Origin: Jiangella gansuensis DSM 44835
GTDB lineage: Bacteria; Actinomycetota; Actinomycetes; Jiangellales; Jiangellaceae
NCBI RefSeq assembly: GCF_000515395.1
Contig: NZ_KI911782.1
Location: 4,804,070 to 4,868,069, forward strand
Direction: 5' to 3'
DNA: 64,000 nt
Shown here: positions 46,507 to 55,524 of the stretch, piece after piece
Layout of the letters: every line of letters starts with the position of its first letter
Numbering within the stretch: position 1 is the first letter of the stretch
Position numbers and translations under genes: made by a program
Notes under the pieces: generated by a model
The model's database searches: none
The model's input: only the letters and a program-made list of their open reading frames with translations
Told to the model about the DNA's origin: nothing

Positions 46507-47640
46507 ATGCAGATTCCTTTCACGCCGTCCGATAGCAGCAGTCTGGGTGTCGAATGGGAACTGCAGCTGGTCGACACGCAGACTCGTGAACTCACCTCCG
46601 GCGCGGTCGAGATCCTGGAGGAGCTGCGACCTGCCGGTGCGGACGAACACCCCAAGGCCAAGCACGAACTCCTGCAATCGACCATCGAGGTGGTCACCGG
46701 CGTATGCGGCACGGTCGCCGAGGCCCGCGCCGACCTCACCGAGACCGTGCGCACCGTCGCGACCGCCGCGCAGCGTCGCGGGCTCGGTCTCATGTGCGCC
46801 GGGACCCACCCGATCAGCAACTGGGCGAACCAGAAGATCAGCCCGAAACCGCGGTACGAGCAGCTGGTCGAGAACCTCCAGTGGCTGGCCCGGCGGCTGC
46901 AGATCTTCGGCGTGCACGTCCATGTCGGCGTCCGGGCACCGGCGAAAGTCATCCCGATTGTCAATGCGCTGACCACGTACGTGCCGCACTTCCTGGCCCT
47001 GTCCGCGTCCTCGCCGTACTGGGTCGGGCACGACACCGGACTGGCGTCGTCGCGCAGCAAGGTGTTTGAATCGCTGCCCACCGCCGGGCTGCCCTACCAG
47101 CTGTCCGGCTGGGACCAGTTCGAGAGCTACATGGACACCCTGATCACCACCCAGACCATCGAGTCGGTCCGCGAGGTGTGGTGGGACATCCGCCCGCACC
47201 CGGACTTCGGCACCGTCGAGCTGCGCATCTGCGACGGACTGCCGACGCTGGACGAGGTGTGCACCATCGCAGCGCTCGCCCAGTGCGTCGTCGAGCGGCT
47301 GGACCGGGAACTCGACCGCGGCTACACCCTGCCCAGCCCCAAGAACTGGGTGGTGCGCGAAAACAAGTGGCGGGCGGCCCGGTTCGGCCTGGACGCGGAG
47401 ATCATCGTCGACGATCAGGACACCGTGGTGCCGCTGCGGCAGGCATTACTCGATTTGGCCGACGACCTCATGCCCATTGCCCGTAGACTGTCGTGCGCTG
47501 ACGAGCTTGCGGGCATTGAACGCATTGTCTCGCACGGCGCGAGCTACCAGCGGCAACGGACAACTGCAGAGGCGAACGGCGGTGATTTGACGAAGGTCGT
47601 CGACAGCCTCTTGGAAGAGATGGCGACGGGGTTGACATAA
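46507..47640 (+). CDS. Carboxylate-amine ligase / glutamate-cysteine ligase-like (YbdK, GCS2 family)
   Basis: 377 residues from ATG 46507. LGVEWELQLVD at the N-terminus is the GCS2 metal/ATP motif. The protein continues with HELLQSTIEVVTGVC, GTHPISNW, FGVHVHVGV and VWWDIRPHPDFGTVELRICD. The family condenses an amino group with the gamma-carboxylate of glutamate or a similar acid. It is not next to ergothioneine or mycothiol genes, so the substrate is open. It abuts the M20 amidohydrolase without any gap. Confidence 0.88.
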   Translation: MQIPFTPSDSSSLGVEWELQLVDTQTRELTSGAVEILEELRPAGADEHPKAKHELLQSTIEVVTGVCGTVAEARADLTETVRTVATAAQRRGLGLMCAGTHPISNWANQKISPKPRYEQLVENLQWLARRLQIFGVHVHVGVRAPAKVIPIVNALTTYVPHFLALSASSPYWVGHDTGLASSRSKVFESLPTAGLPYQLSGWDQFESYMDTLITTQTIESVREVWWDIRPHPDFGTVELRICDGLPTLDEVCTIAALAQCVVERLDRELDRGYTLPSPKNWVVRENKWRAARFGLDAEIIVDDQDTVVPLRQALLDLADDLMPIARRLSCADELAGIERIVSHGASYQRQRTTAEANGGDLTKVVDSLLEEMATGLT

Positions 47641-48825
47641 GTGGCCTTTGACTGGCTTGCGAGCTGGCTGGACCTTCACACCGACGAACTGATCGCGCTG
47701 CGGCGCACGGTGCACGCCCGGCCGGAGCTCGGCCTGAACGAGCACCACACCACCGACCTGCTCGTCCGGCAGCTGCGACGGTCCGGACTCGAGCCCCAGG
47801 TGCTGCCCAGCGGCACCGGCGTCGTGGTCGACATCGGTTCCGGGCCACGCACCGTCGCACTGCGCGCGGACATCGACGCGCTGCCGCTCCCGGACCTCAA
47901 GGACGTCCCCTACCGATCCACCGTCGACGGCGTCTGCCACGCCTGCGGGCACGACGCGCACACCGTCATGGCACTCGGCGCCGCGATGGCACTGGCGAAG
48001 GTGCCGCAGCTACCCGGCCGGGTCCGGGTCATCTTCCAACCGGCCGAGGAGATCATGGCCGGCGCCCGCGAGGTGCTCGCGGCCGGTGCCCTCGACGGCG
48101 TCGAGCGGGCCTTCGCGCTGCACTGCGACCCGCGGCTGCCGGTCGGGCAGGTCGGCATCCGTCCAGGACCCATCACCGCCGCCTGCGACCTGGTCGAGGT
48201 GCGCATCGGCGGCCCCGGCGGGCACACCGCCCGGCCCCAGCTGACCGTGGACCTCGTCGACACACTGTCGCGCATCGCCGTCGACACTCCGGCCCTGCTG
48301 GCCCGCCAGATCGACGTCCGGTCCGGGTTCTCCCTGGTGTGGGGCGCCATCCAGGCCGGCGGCCCGCCGAACGCCATCCCGTCCGAGGGGATTCTGCGCG
48401 GCACCGTCCGGGTGCTCGACCACTCCGCCTGGGCCGACGCGGAGAAGGTGGTCCGCGGCATCGTCCACGACATCGCCTCGTCAAGCGGCGCCACCGTAGA
48501 CGTGCACTACGAACGCGGCGTCCCGCCGGTGGTCAACGACGAGTCGTGCGTGCGCCTGCTGCGCAGCGCCGTCACCGCCGAACTGGGCGAGTACGCGCTC
48601 ACCGGCACCGAGACCAGCATGGGCGGCGAGGACTTCGCCTGGTACGGCGAACGGGTTCCGCTGGCGCTGGCCCGCATCGGGGTCCACGGCAGCGGTCTGG
48701 CGAAGATGGGCGACCTGCACCAGGGCGACTTCGACATCGACGAGAAGGCGCTGGCCTACGGCGTGCGGGTCATGGTGAGCACGGCCCTGACCGCGCTGGC
48801 GTCGTCCGCCTCGCCGCGCCCCTGA
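47641..48825 (+). CDS. M20-family amidohydrolase (AmiA/HipO-like)
   Basis: 394 residues from GTG 47641, directly after the previous stop. Metal-binding HACGHDAHTVM, FQPAEEIMAGAREVL (catalytic Glu pair) and HCDP are present. GGHTARPQLTVDLVD opens the dimerisation domain, and GGEDFAWYGERVP carries the last ligands. It hydrolyses N-acyl or amide-linked amino acids. Zero spacing from the amide-forming ligase suggests the two act on a shared gamma-glutamyl-type compound; this is inference. Confidence 0.9.
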   Translation: MAFDWLASWLDLHTDELIALRRTVHARPELGLNEHHTTDLLVRQLRRSGLEPQVLPSGTGVVVDIGSGPRTVALRADIDALPLPDLKDVPYRSTVDGVCHACGHDAHTVMALGAAMALAKVPQLPGRVRVIFQPAEEIMAGAREVLAAGALDGVERAFALHCDPRLPVGQVGIRPGPITAACDLVEVRIGGPGGHTARPQLTVDLVDTLSRIAVDTPALLARQIDVRSGFSLVWGAIQAGGPPNAIPSEGILRGTVRVLDHSAWADAEKVVRGIVHDIASSSGATVDVHYERGVPPVVNDESCVRLLRSAVTAELGEYALTGTETSMGGEDFAWYGERVPLALARIGVHGSGLAKMGDLHQGDFDIDEKALAYGVRVMVSTALTALASSASPRP

Positions 48826-48861
48826 CGCGGCGAGGCGGGACCCCCGGCGCGCCGGTGCCGG

Positions 48862-50490
48862 TCAGCCCCCGCCGCAGCCCTCCCGCTCGACGCCGTCGAT
48901 GGGAACGGGGAGCGTGCCGCCGGCCGGGGCAGCACCGCGCAGCACGTCCACCAGCGCCCGGAACGCCCCCGGGGTGCGGCCGTACAGCGCGATGCGCACC
49001 GGCGCGTCGCTCGCGCCGAGCCCGTAGGGCGTGTCCAGCGCCACCACGACGTCTCCGGAGCCGGGATCGGTACCGCCCAGCAGCCGCACCACCTCGCCAC
49101 CGGCTCCGACCGTCAGCCCGGCCGCTTCGGCCGCCTCGGTGAACCGGGCCCGGTCGGTGTCGGTGCCGCCGGCCACCTGGATCGTCCCGCCCACCAGCGG
49201 GCCCTCGCAGGCGCCGGAAACCACGGTCACGCCGGCCAGGGACTCCTGGTACGACAGGTCGCGGTTCGCGCCGACGGCGTCCGCGGCCGGCGCGGCGCCC
49301 GCGGCGGCTTGGTGCAGCATGAGCGCCACCCCGCGGGTCGCGGCCTCGGCCAGCCGCTCGGCCGGCAGCTCACCGGTGCCGACGGCGTCGACGATGGCCT
49401 GGTGTGCGGCTCGGGTGTCGGCCGGCATGAGCACGACGTCCACACCGGCGGCCAGCGACGCCACCGCCGCGGCACCGGAACCGTAGCCGTCGCTGATGGC
49501 GGCCATGTCCTGCGCGTCGGTGACCACGAGGCCGTCGAACCCCAGCTCGTCGCGCAGCAGGCCGACAACGGCCGGCGACAGCGACGACGGCACACCCGGC
49601 TCGACGGCCGGCACATCGATGTGCGCGACCATGACGGCCTCCGCACCGGCCGACACGGCCGCCTGGAACGGGACGAAGTCGCGGGCGCGCAGCTCGTCGA
49701 GCCCGGCCGTCTGCACGGGGAGTTCCTCGTGGCTGTCGGCCGGCACCGAACCATGGCCCGGGAAGTGCTTCGTCACCGCGACGATGCCCGCCTCGGCGTA
49801 GCCGGCCAGCGACGCCGACACGATCTGCGCCACCAGCGCCGGATCGGAGGAGGCGGAACGACTGCCGATCGTGGGGTCGTCGGGGCCGGTGGTGACGTCC
49901 GCGTCCGGTGCGAACACCATGGTGAGGCCCATCGCCCGCAGCTCCTCGCCGCTGGCCCGCGCCGCGTCGGTGGCCAACGCGGTGTCGCGGGCCGCGCCGA
50001 GCGTCATGTACGCGGGGAACTCGGTGGCCGGTTCCCGGATCCGGGCGACCGTTCCGCCCTCCTGGTCGATCCCGATGATCACCGGATAGTCGCGGTCGCC
50101 GGCCTGCTGGATGGCGGCGGTCGCCTGCATGACCTGGTCCGGCGACTCGATGTTGTCACCCATCAGGATGACCCCGCCCAGGCCCAGCTCCGCGATGAGG
50201 TCGACCGGCGGCTCGAGCCCGGCGTAGCGGGCGACGATGACCTGCCCGGCCTGCCGTTCGACCGGCATGTCGGCGACGATGCGCGCGGCTTCGTCGTACT
50301 CGGCCTGGGTGGGTCCCCAGGCCAGCGGCGGCGGTGTCGTGGGGGTCGGGCTCGGGGTCGAGGTGCCGGTCGGGCTCGGCGGCGGCGCGCTGGTGTCGCC
50401 GTCGGTGGGCTGGGTAGCCGGCCCGGAATCGTCGCCGGAACAGGCCGTCAGTGCGAGGGCGCCGACGAGGAGGAGGAGCAGGTGCCGCAT
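48862..50490 (-). CDS. GH3 lipoprotein, beta-N-acetylglucosaminidase (NagZ-like)
   Basis: 542 residues. The lipoprotein signal is MRHLLLLLVGALALTAC (Cys17), followed by a Pro/Thr/Ser-rich linker. The GH3 barrel has GVILMGDNIESPDQV, IGIDQEGGTVARI, the diagnostic KHFPGHG with catalytic-site His, and LVVTDAQDMAAI with the nucleophile Asp. A second alpha/beta domain follows. Expected role: removal of N-acetylglucosamine from peptidoglycan fragments at the cell surface. Divergent from the P450 gene. Confidence 0.9.
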   Translation of the reverse strand: MRHLLLLLVGALALTACSGDDSGPATQPTDGDTSAPPPSPTGTSTPSPTPTTPPPLAWGPTQAEYDEAARIVADMPVERQAGQVIVARYAGLEPPVDLIAELGLGGVILMGDNIESPDQVMQATAAIQQAGDRDYPVIIGIDQEGGTVARIREPATEFPAYMTLGAARDTALATDAARASGEELRAMGLTMVFAPDADVTTGPDDPTIGSRSASSDPALVAQIVSASLAGYAEAGIVAVTKHFPGHGSVPADSHEELPVQTAGLDELRARDFVPFQAAVSAGAEAVMVAHIDVPAVEPGVPSSLSPAVVGLLRDELGFDGLVVTDAQDMAAISDGYGSGAAAVASLAAGVDVVLMPADTRAAHQAIVDAVGTGELPAERLAEAATRGVALMLHQAAAGAAPAADAVGANRDLSYQESLAGVTVVSGACEGPLVGGTIQVAGGTDTDRARFTEAAEAAGLTVGAGGEVVRLLGGTDPGSGDVVVALDTPYGLGASDAPVRIALYGRTPGAFRALVDVLRGAAPAGGTLPVPIDGVEREGCGGG

Positions 50491-50570
50491 TGGCGCCAGT
50501 CTGCCACGCTCGCCAGGTCGAACGAGGCGCGACGCTGGCGGTCGCCGGCGCGGGCTCGTAGCGTCGGAGC

Positions 50571-51872
50571 ATGCGCCACCGCCAGCTCCCCGTGGTCGGT
50601 GACCTGGTCGCGTTCCAGGCCGACCGGCTGGGGTTCGTCGCCGCCGTCCAGCACGACCAGGGCGACATGGCCTGCTACCGGCTCGGCCCGTACCCGGTGT
50701 GGCAGCTCAACCATCCCGACCACGTGCGCTCGGTGCTGGTGTCGGACGCCGAGCGGTTCCGTAAGGGCATCGTGTTGCAGCGAGCCCGCGTGGTGCTCGG
50801 TGACGGTCTGCTGACCGCCGAAGGTGACGTTCACCGGGAGCACCGCGGAATGGTGCAGCCGGCCTTCCACTCCCGGCGCATCGACGGCTACGCCACGGTC
50901 ATGGCCGACCGCGCCGCGTCCATGTCGGCGTCCTGGCGCCCGGGCGTCCCGGTGGACGTGCACGCCGCCACCGTGCGGATGACCCTCTCGACCGCCGGCG
51001 CCGCCCTGCTCGGCACCGACCTGGACGCCGACGTCGCCACCGTCGAAACCGCGCTCGCCGACCTGCTCAGTGCGTACAAGCTGGCGTTCCTGCCGTTCAA
51101 CGAGCGGCTGCAGGCGCTGCCCGTCGGCCCGTTCCGGCGGCTGCGCCGCGGCCGGGAGGCGCTGCACAGCCTCGTCGACCGGATGGTCACCGAGCGGGAA
51201 CGATCCGCGCACGACGGCGGCGACCTCCTGTCCGCACTGGTCCAGTCCACCCCGGACGGGAACGGGCACACGGCGCGCCGGATGGTGCGCGACCAGGCCG
51301 TCACCCTGCTGCTGGCGGGGCACGAGACGACGGCGAACACGCTCGCGTTCGCGTTCCACCTGCTGGCCCAGCATCCGTCGGTGCAGACCCGGGTGCAGGC
51401 CGAGGTCGACGCGGCGGGTTCGGACGACGACGATTCCGGGCGGTACCCGCTGTGCCGCGCGGTCGTCGCCGAGACGCTGCGGCTGTACCCGCCGTCGTGG
51501 ATGATGGGACGTCAGGCGACCGCCGACCACGAGCTGGGCGGCCACGTCATCGCCGCCGGCGATCTCGTCGTCCTGCCGCAGTGGGTGGTGCACCACGACC
51601 ACCGCTGGTGGGCACGTCCCTACGCGTTCGAACCGCAGCGGTGGCTCGGCGACGGAGATCACGACCGGCCCAGGTGGGCGTTCTTCCCGTTCGGCGCCGG
51701 GCTGCGCCGGTGCATCGGTGAGGGCTTCGCCTGGACGGAGGCGGTGCTGGGGCTGGCCGCCGTCGTCCGGCGCTGGTCGCTGCGCCCGGTCCCCAAGCGG
51801 CCGCTGCGCCTCGACCCGCTGATCACCCTGCGCCCGCGCGGCGGCCTCTGGCTGATCCCCGAATCCCGATGA
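50571..51872 (+). CDS. Cytochrome P450
   Basis: 433 residues from ATG 50571. I-helix LLLAGHETTANTLAF (oxygen-activating AGxET), K-helix AETLRLYPP (ExxR) and heme loop FFPFGAGLRRCIGEGFA with the axial Cys are all intact. The N-terminal RQLPVVGDLVAFQADRLGFV lacks a membrane anchor. No ferredoxin or ferredoxin reductase is nearby and the substrate is unknown. It ends 20 bases before the HAD gene. Confidence 0.94.
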   Translation: MRHRQLPVVGDLVAFQADRLGFVAAVQHDQGDMACYRLGPYPVWQLNHPDHVRSVLVSDAERFRKGIVLQRARVVLGDGLLTAEGDVHREHRGMVQPAFHSRRIDGYATVMADRAASMSASWRPGVPVDVHAATVRMTLSTAGAALLGTDLDADVATVETALADLLSAYKLAFLPFNERLQALPVGPFRRLRRGREALHSLVDRMVTERERSAHDGGDLLSALVQSTPDGNGHTARRMVRDQAVTLLLAGHETTANTLAFAFHLLAQHPSVQTRVQAEVDAAGSDDDDSGRYPLCRAVVAETLRLYPPSWMMGRQATADHELGGHVIAAGDLVVLPQWVVHHDHRWWARPYAFEPQRWLGDGDHDRPRWAFFPFGAGLRRCIGEGFAWTEAVLGLAAVVRRWSLRPVPKRPLRLDPLITLRPRGGLWLIPESR

Positions 51873-51892
51873 GCGGCGACTAGCGTGGCGGC

Positions 51893-52540
51893 ATGGATGC
51901 TGTGATCTTCGACCTCGACGGTGTGCTGGTCGACTCCGAGCAGGCGTGGGACGAGGTACGCCGCGGCGTGGTCGCGACCCACGGAGGCGCCTGGACCGGC
52001 GAGGCCACCCGCGCCATGCAGGGCATGAGCACCCCGGAGTGGGCCAGGTACCTGGTCGAGGAGCTCGCCGCGGACCTCACCGCGGACGAGATCGCCGAGG
52101 TGGTGGTGGCCGAGATGGCCCGCCGGTATGCGGCCGGGCCGCCGGTGCTGCCGGGTGCGGTCGAGGCGGTGCGAGCGGTCGGTGCGGCCCGCCCCGTGGC
52201 CATCGCCAGCTCGTCGCCGCCGGTCCTGATCGGCGCGTTCCTGGAGTTCGCGGAGCTGGACGGGCTGGTCGCGGTGGCGGTCTCCAGCGAGCAGGTGGCT
52301 GCCGGCAAGCCCGCGCCGGACGTGTACCTCGAGGCCGCCCGGCGGCTCGGCGTCGACCCGGCCCGCAGCGCCGCCGTCGAGGATTCCACCAACGGGCTGC
52401 GCGCCGCGCACGCCGCCGGCATGACCGTCGTCGCCGTCCCGAACCCGCACTTCCCGCCCGACCCGGCTGTCCTCGCCGAGACCGCTGCCGCCGTGCTGGA
52501 CGACATCGGTGAGCTGCCCGCCGTCGTCGACCGGCTCTAA
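51893..52540 (+). CDS. HAD-family hydrolase, beta-phosphoglucomutase-like
   Basis: 215 residues. Motif I FDLDGVLVDSE (nucleophile Asp and acid Asp), motif II AIASSSPP, Lys in VAAGKPAPDVYLEAA and motif III VEDSTNGLRAA match the subfamily IA phosphatase/phosphomutase group. Small phosphorylated sugars are the usual substrates. Ends 7 bases from the convergent tsaD gene. Confidence 0.9.
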   Translation: MDAVIFDLDGVLVDSEQAWDEVRRGVVATHGGAWTGEATRAMQGMSTPEWARYLVEELAADLTADEIAEVVVAEMARRYAAGPPVLPGAVEAVRAVGAARPVAIASSSPPVLIGAFLEFAELDGLVAVAVSSEQVAAGKPAPDVYLEAARRLGVDPARSAAVEDSTNGLRAAHAAGMTVVAVPNPHFPPDPAVLAETAAAVLDDIGELPAVVDRL

Positions 52541-52547
52541 GCCGGCT

Positions 52548-53597
52548 TCACGACACCAGGACCTCGGTGACCGGAAGCGACGAGTCGGAGGCGAAGTCCA
52601 GCGACGACGGCGGCAGCCCGCGCTCGACGACGGCAGCGCCCAGAGCCGCGATCATGGCGCCGTTGTCGGTGCACAACGAGAACCGCGGCTGCCGCAGCTC
52701 GATGCCGGCCGCGGCGCACCGTTGCTGGGTCAACTCGCGCAGTCGGGCGTTCGCGGCCACGCCGCCGGCGAGCACCAGCGTGGCGATGCCGCGTTCCTGA
52801 CAGGCGAGCACGGCCTTGCGGGTCAGCACGTCGGCGACGGCCTCCTGGAAACCGGCCGCGACATCGGCGACGGGAACCGCGTCCCCGGCCCGCTCGGCCG
52901 ACTCGACCCACCGCGCGACAGCGGTCTTGAGCCCGGAGAAGGAGAAGTCGTAGCGGTGCCGGTCCAGGTCACGCTGGCTGGTAAGGCCGCGTGGGAACCG
53001 GATCGCCACCGGGTCACCGTCGAGGGCCGCCTTCTGGATGCTCGGACCGCCCGGGTACGGCAGTCCGATGAGCCGGGCCACCTTGTCGAACGCCTCGCCG
53101 GCCGCGTCGTCGAGGGTCTGCCCGAGCAGCTGCGCGGCCGTCGCGATGTCGTCCACCTGCAGGATCTCGGTGTGCCCGCCGGACACCAGCAGCGCCACCA
53201 CGGGCTCGGTCAACGGGCCGTTCTCCAACTGCTCGGCGGCGACGTGCCCGACCAGGTGGTTCACCCCGTACAGCGGCTTGTCCAGGGCCACCGCGAGCGC
53301 CTTCGCCGCCGACACCCCGACCATCAGGGCGCCGGCCAGCCCCGGCCCGGCGGTGACGGCGACGGCGTCGACGTCGGTGAGCTTCGCGCCGGCATCGTTC
53401 AGTGCCCGGTTCAGCGTGGGCACGATGGCCTCGAGGTGTGCCCGGCTCGCCACCTCGGGCACGACGCCGCCGAAGCGGACGTGCTCGTCGACGGAACTGG
53501 CGACGGCGTTGGCCAGCAGTGTGGTGCCGCGCACGAGGCCGACACCGGTCTCGTCGCAGGACGTCTCGATGCCGAGGATCAGGGGCTGGTCGGTCAC
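52548..53597 (-). CDS. tsaD: tRNA threonylcarbamoyladenosine synthase subunit TsaD
   Basis: 349 residues from GTG 53597. ASKHA ATPase fold with [26 protein letters not shown] (metal-binding His pair with HLVGH), [11 protein letters not shown] and [13 protein letters not shown]. It transfers the threonylcarbamoyl group to A37 of ANN-reading tRNAs, working with TsaB and TsaE, both encoded upstream on the same strand. It follows rimI after 9 bases. Confidence 0.97.
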   Translation of the reverse strand: MTDQPLILGIETSCDETGVGLVRGTTLLANAVASSVDEHVRFGGVVPEVASRAHLEAIVPTLNRALNDAGAKLTDVDAVAVTAGPGLAGALMVGVSAAKALAVALDKPLYGVNHLVGHVAAEQLENGPLTEPVVALLVSGGHTEILQVDDIATAAQLLGQTLDDAAGEAFDKVARLIGLPYPGGPSIQKAALDGDPVAIRFPRGLTSQRDLDRHRYDFSFSGLKTAVARWVESAERAGDAVPVADVAAGFQEAVADVLTRKAVLACQERGIATLVLAGGVAANARLRELTQQRCAAAGIELRQPRFSLCTDNGAMIAALGAAVVERGLPPSSLDFASDSSLPVTEVLVS

Positions 53598-53606
53598 GGT
53601 GACCGA

Positions 53607-54074
53607 TTATCCCGGCAGCCGCTTGCGCAGCACGAGCCCGTCCCGGTGTCCGGCGTAGTAATTGCGCCGGACCGCGATGGGCTCGAAGCCGTGCCGCTGG
53701 TAGAAGGCCTGCGCCGGGTCGTTGTCAGCACGCACCTCCAGCAGCAGTTCGGCGGCGCCGCGCCGGCGCGCCTCGGTCTCCAGAGCCTCCAGCAGCCGCG
53801 TCCCGACGCCGGCGCGTTGTGTGGACGGGGCGACGGCGATGGTGAGGACGTCGGCGGGGTCACCGGCCAGGGCCGGCGCCGCCAGCCCGGCATAGCCGAC
53901 CACCTCGTCGCCGGCCTCGGCCACGACGTACCAGCGGGTCTCCGGTACCCCGGCGAGTTCGGACCAGAACTGCTCGGCGCTCCAGGGCGGGTCGCCGGCG
54001 AACAGCTCCTGCTCCAGCGGCGCCACGGTCTCGATGTCCCACCAGCGCATCGGTCGCAGCCGGACGTCGACCAC
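53607..54074 (-). CDS. rimI: Ribosomal-protein-S18-alanine N-acetyltransferase (RimI-type GNAT)
   Basis: 155 residues from GTG 54074, with AGGGGG upstream. GNAT fold: VDVRLRPMRWWDIETV, WYVVAEAGDEVVGYAG, acetyl-CoA loop VAPSTQRAGVGTRLLEAL, ELLLEVRADNDPAQAFYQRH and GFEPIAVRRNYY. The N-x-x-A-x-x-x-Y and RRNYY features mark RimI, whose gene normally sits between tsaB and tsaD as here. Confidence 0.94.
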   Translation of the reverse strand: MVDVRLRPMRWWDIETVAPLEQELFAGDPPWSAEQFWSELAGVPETRWYVVAEAGDEVVGYAGLAAPALAGDPADVLTIAVAPSTQRAGVGTRLLEALETEARRRGAAELLLEVRADNDPAQAFYQRHGFEPIAVRRNYYAGHRDGLVLRKRLPG

Positions 54075-54084
54075 GCGACACCCC

Positions 54085-54741
54085 CTAGGTGAGCACGCTC
54101 TTGCGAGCCGCCGGTGGGGTGGCGTCCGGCCGGCGCAGGTACAGCGGGTCGGGCGGCAGGATCTCAGCGGCCTTCTCGACGACGACGGCGGCGAGGTCGG
54201 CCGCGGCGGGGTACTCCGGCTCCAACGCCCGCTCGAACGCGTCCGGGTACAGCCGCGCGCCGGCACCGGCCGCGGGCAGCACGGCGCCCACTTCGGCGGC
54301 CACGGTGGCGGCAGACCCAACCTGCGGCCCGGCGGTGCGGCAACCGGACGAGTCATAGGCGGCCCAGTACACCTCGCGGCGGCGCGCGTCGGTGGCGACG
54401 ACGAACGCACCGCCCGGCGCTCGGGCGGCGACGGCGCCGTACGCGACGACGTCGAGGCCACAGACCCCGTGCACCGGCAGGCCGAGCACGGCGCCCATGG
54501 TGCGGGCGGCCGCCAGGCCGACCCGCAGCCCGGTGAACGGGCCGGGCCCGACTCCGACGGCGATGTCGGTGAGGTCGCTCCGGCCGGCGCCGGCGTCGGC
54601 GAGCACCGACGTGACCAGAGGCATCAGCAGTTCGGTGTGCCGGCGCGGGTCGACCGTGGTCGCCTGCGCCAGCACCCGCTCGCCGTCGCGCAGCGCGACG
54701 GTCACCGCGGGAGTCGACGTGTCCATGGCCAGCAACAGCAC
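54085..54741 (-). CDS. tsaB: tRNA threonylcarbamoyladenosine synthesis protein TsaB
   Basis: 218 residues from GTG 54741. LLLAMDTSTPAVTVAL, RHTELLMPLV and VGVGPGPFTGLRVGLAAART are family-specific. TsaB is the inactive ASKHA partner that scaffolds TsaD. Followed by rimI after 10 bases. Upstream, a plus-strand VapBC module separates it from tsaE. Confidence 0.95.
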   Translation of the reverse strand: MLLLAMDTSTPAVTVALRDGERVLAQATTVDPRRHTELLMPLVTSVLADAGAGRSDLTDIAVGVGPGPFTGLRVGLAAARTMGAVLGLPVHGVCGLDVVAYGAVAARAPGGAFVVATDARRREVYWAAYDSSGCRTAGPQVGSAATVAAEVGAVLPAAGAGARLYPDAFERALEPEYPAAADLAAVVVEKAAEILPPDPLYLRRPDATPPAARKSVLT

Positions 54742-54843
54742 GCGACTACCCTACGTCGACCCGCCGCTACATCGGCGGCCGCGCCCGCACACACTGATGG
54801 CACGGAAGCAGTGCGGCACGTATCCTGTGCTCAGGAGGTGGCG
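54742..54843 (+). promoter_or_regulatory. Short intergenic region before vapBC
   Basis: Contains TATCCT (about 54819), a possible -10, and AGGAGG eight bases before the antitoxin ATG 54844. It also holds the start region of the divergent tsaB gene, which now needs its own promoter here or further upstream. No clear palindrome was seen. Confidence 0.3.
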
Positions 54844-55077
54844 ATGACGAACGTGACTCTGAAGCTCGACGATGATCTCCTACGACGGGCGCGGATACGT
54901 GCTCTCGAGCAGGGCACGTCGGTCAACGCCGTGATTCGGCAACGCCTCGAGGAATTCGTCGGCGACAAGCCCCGCGACGCCAGCCTGCGGCGCTTCCTCG
55001 AGCTGGCGAGCGGCTCGCACTCAGGAAGCGGCGAAGAGGGCCGGACGTGGCGGCGAGACGACCTCTATGACCGATGA
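54844..55077 (+). CDS. vapB: Ribbon-helix-helix antitoxin (VapB-type)
   Basis: 77 residues. NVTLKLDDDLLRRARIRALE and GTSVNAVIRQRLEEFV form a ribbon-helix-helix DNA-binding N-terminus. The C-terminal SGSGEEGRTWRRDDLYDR is the usual toxin-wrapping tail. It is preceded by AGGAGG and overlaps the toxin gene by 11 bases. The protein should neutralise the PIN toxin and autorepress the pair. Confidence 0.88.
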   Translation: MTNVTLKLDDDLLRRARIRALEQGTSVNAVIRQRLEEFVGDKPRDASLRRFLELASGSHSGSGEEGRTWRRDDLYDR

Positions 55078-55513
55078 CCTGACGGCGGCGCTCGCGGGCC
55101 GCAGCCGCATCTTCGTCGACACCAATGTCCTCGTGTACATCTACGACGCTGACGAGCCACACAAGCAGCGGACGGCCACGAAGGTTTTGGCCGAGATGGG
55201 CGGCGAGCGCGCCGTACTGAGCGCCCAGGTCCTGAACGAGTTCTACGTCACGGTGACCCGCAAGCTGAGGAAGCCGCTCGACGAGCCTCGCGCCCGGGAG
55301 GCGGTCGACGTCCTCAGCCAACTCGACATCGTGCCGATCGACGCCGGTCTCGTGACGGCCGGGGTCGCCCGGTCGCAGCAGTCACAGCTCTCGCTGTGGG
55401 ACTCGCTCGTCGTGGAGGCGGCGAGGCGGGCCGGCTGTACGGCCGTGCTGACGGAGGGTCTGAACGCGGGCGCAGTGTTCGGTGGTGTGCGCGTGATCAA
55501 TCCGTTCGCCTGA
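55067..55513 (+). CDS. vapC: PIN-domain toxin (VapC-type ribonuclease)
   Basis: 148 residues. FVDTNVLVYIYDAD (first Asp), LNEFYVTVTRKL (Glu), LSLWDSLVVEAAR (Asp) and the C-terminal AVLTEGLNAGAV make up the PIN active site; the last acidic position reads Glu. The reading frame is intact, unlike the decayed pair near 6.1 kb. Expected to cleave RNA when the antitoxin is lost. Inserted within the t6A gene block in the opposite direction. Confidence 0.9.
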   Translation: MTDDLTAALAGRSRIFVDTNVLVYIYDADEPHKQRTATKVLAEMGGERAVLSAQVLNEFYVTVTRKLRKPLDEPRAREAVDVLSQLDIVPIDAGLVTAGVARSQQSQLSLWDSLVVEAARRAGCTAVLTEGLNAGAVFGGVRVINPFA

Positions 55514-55524
55514 CCGCCGCGGGG

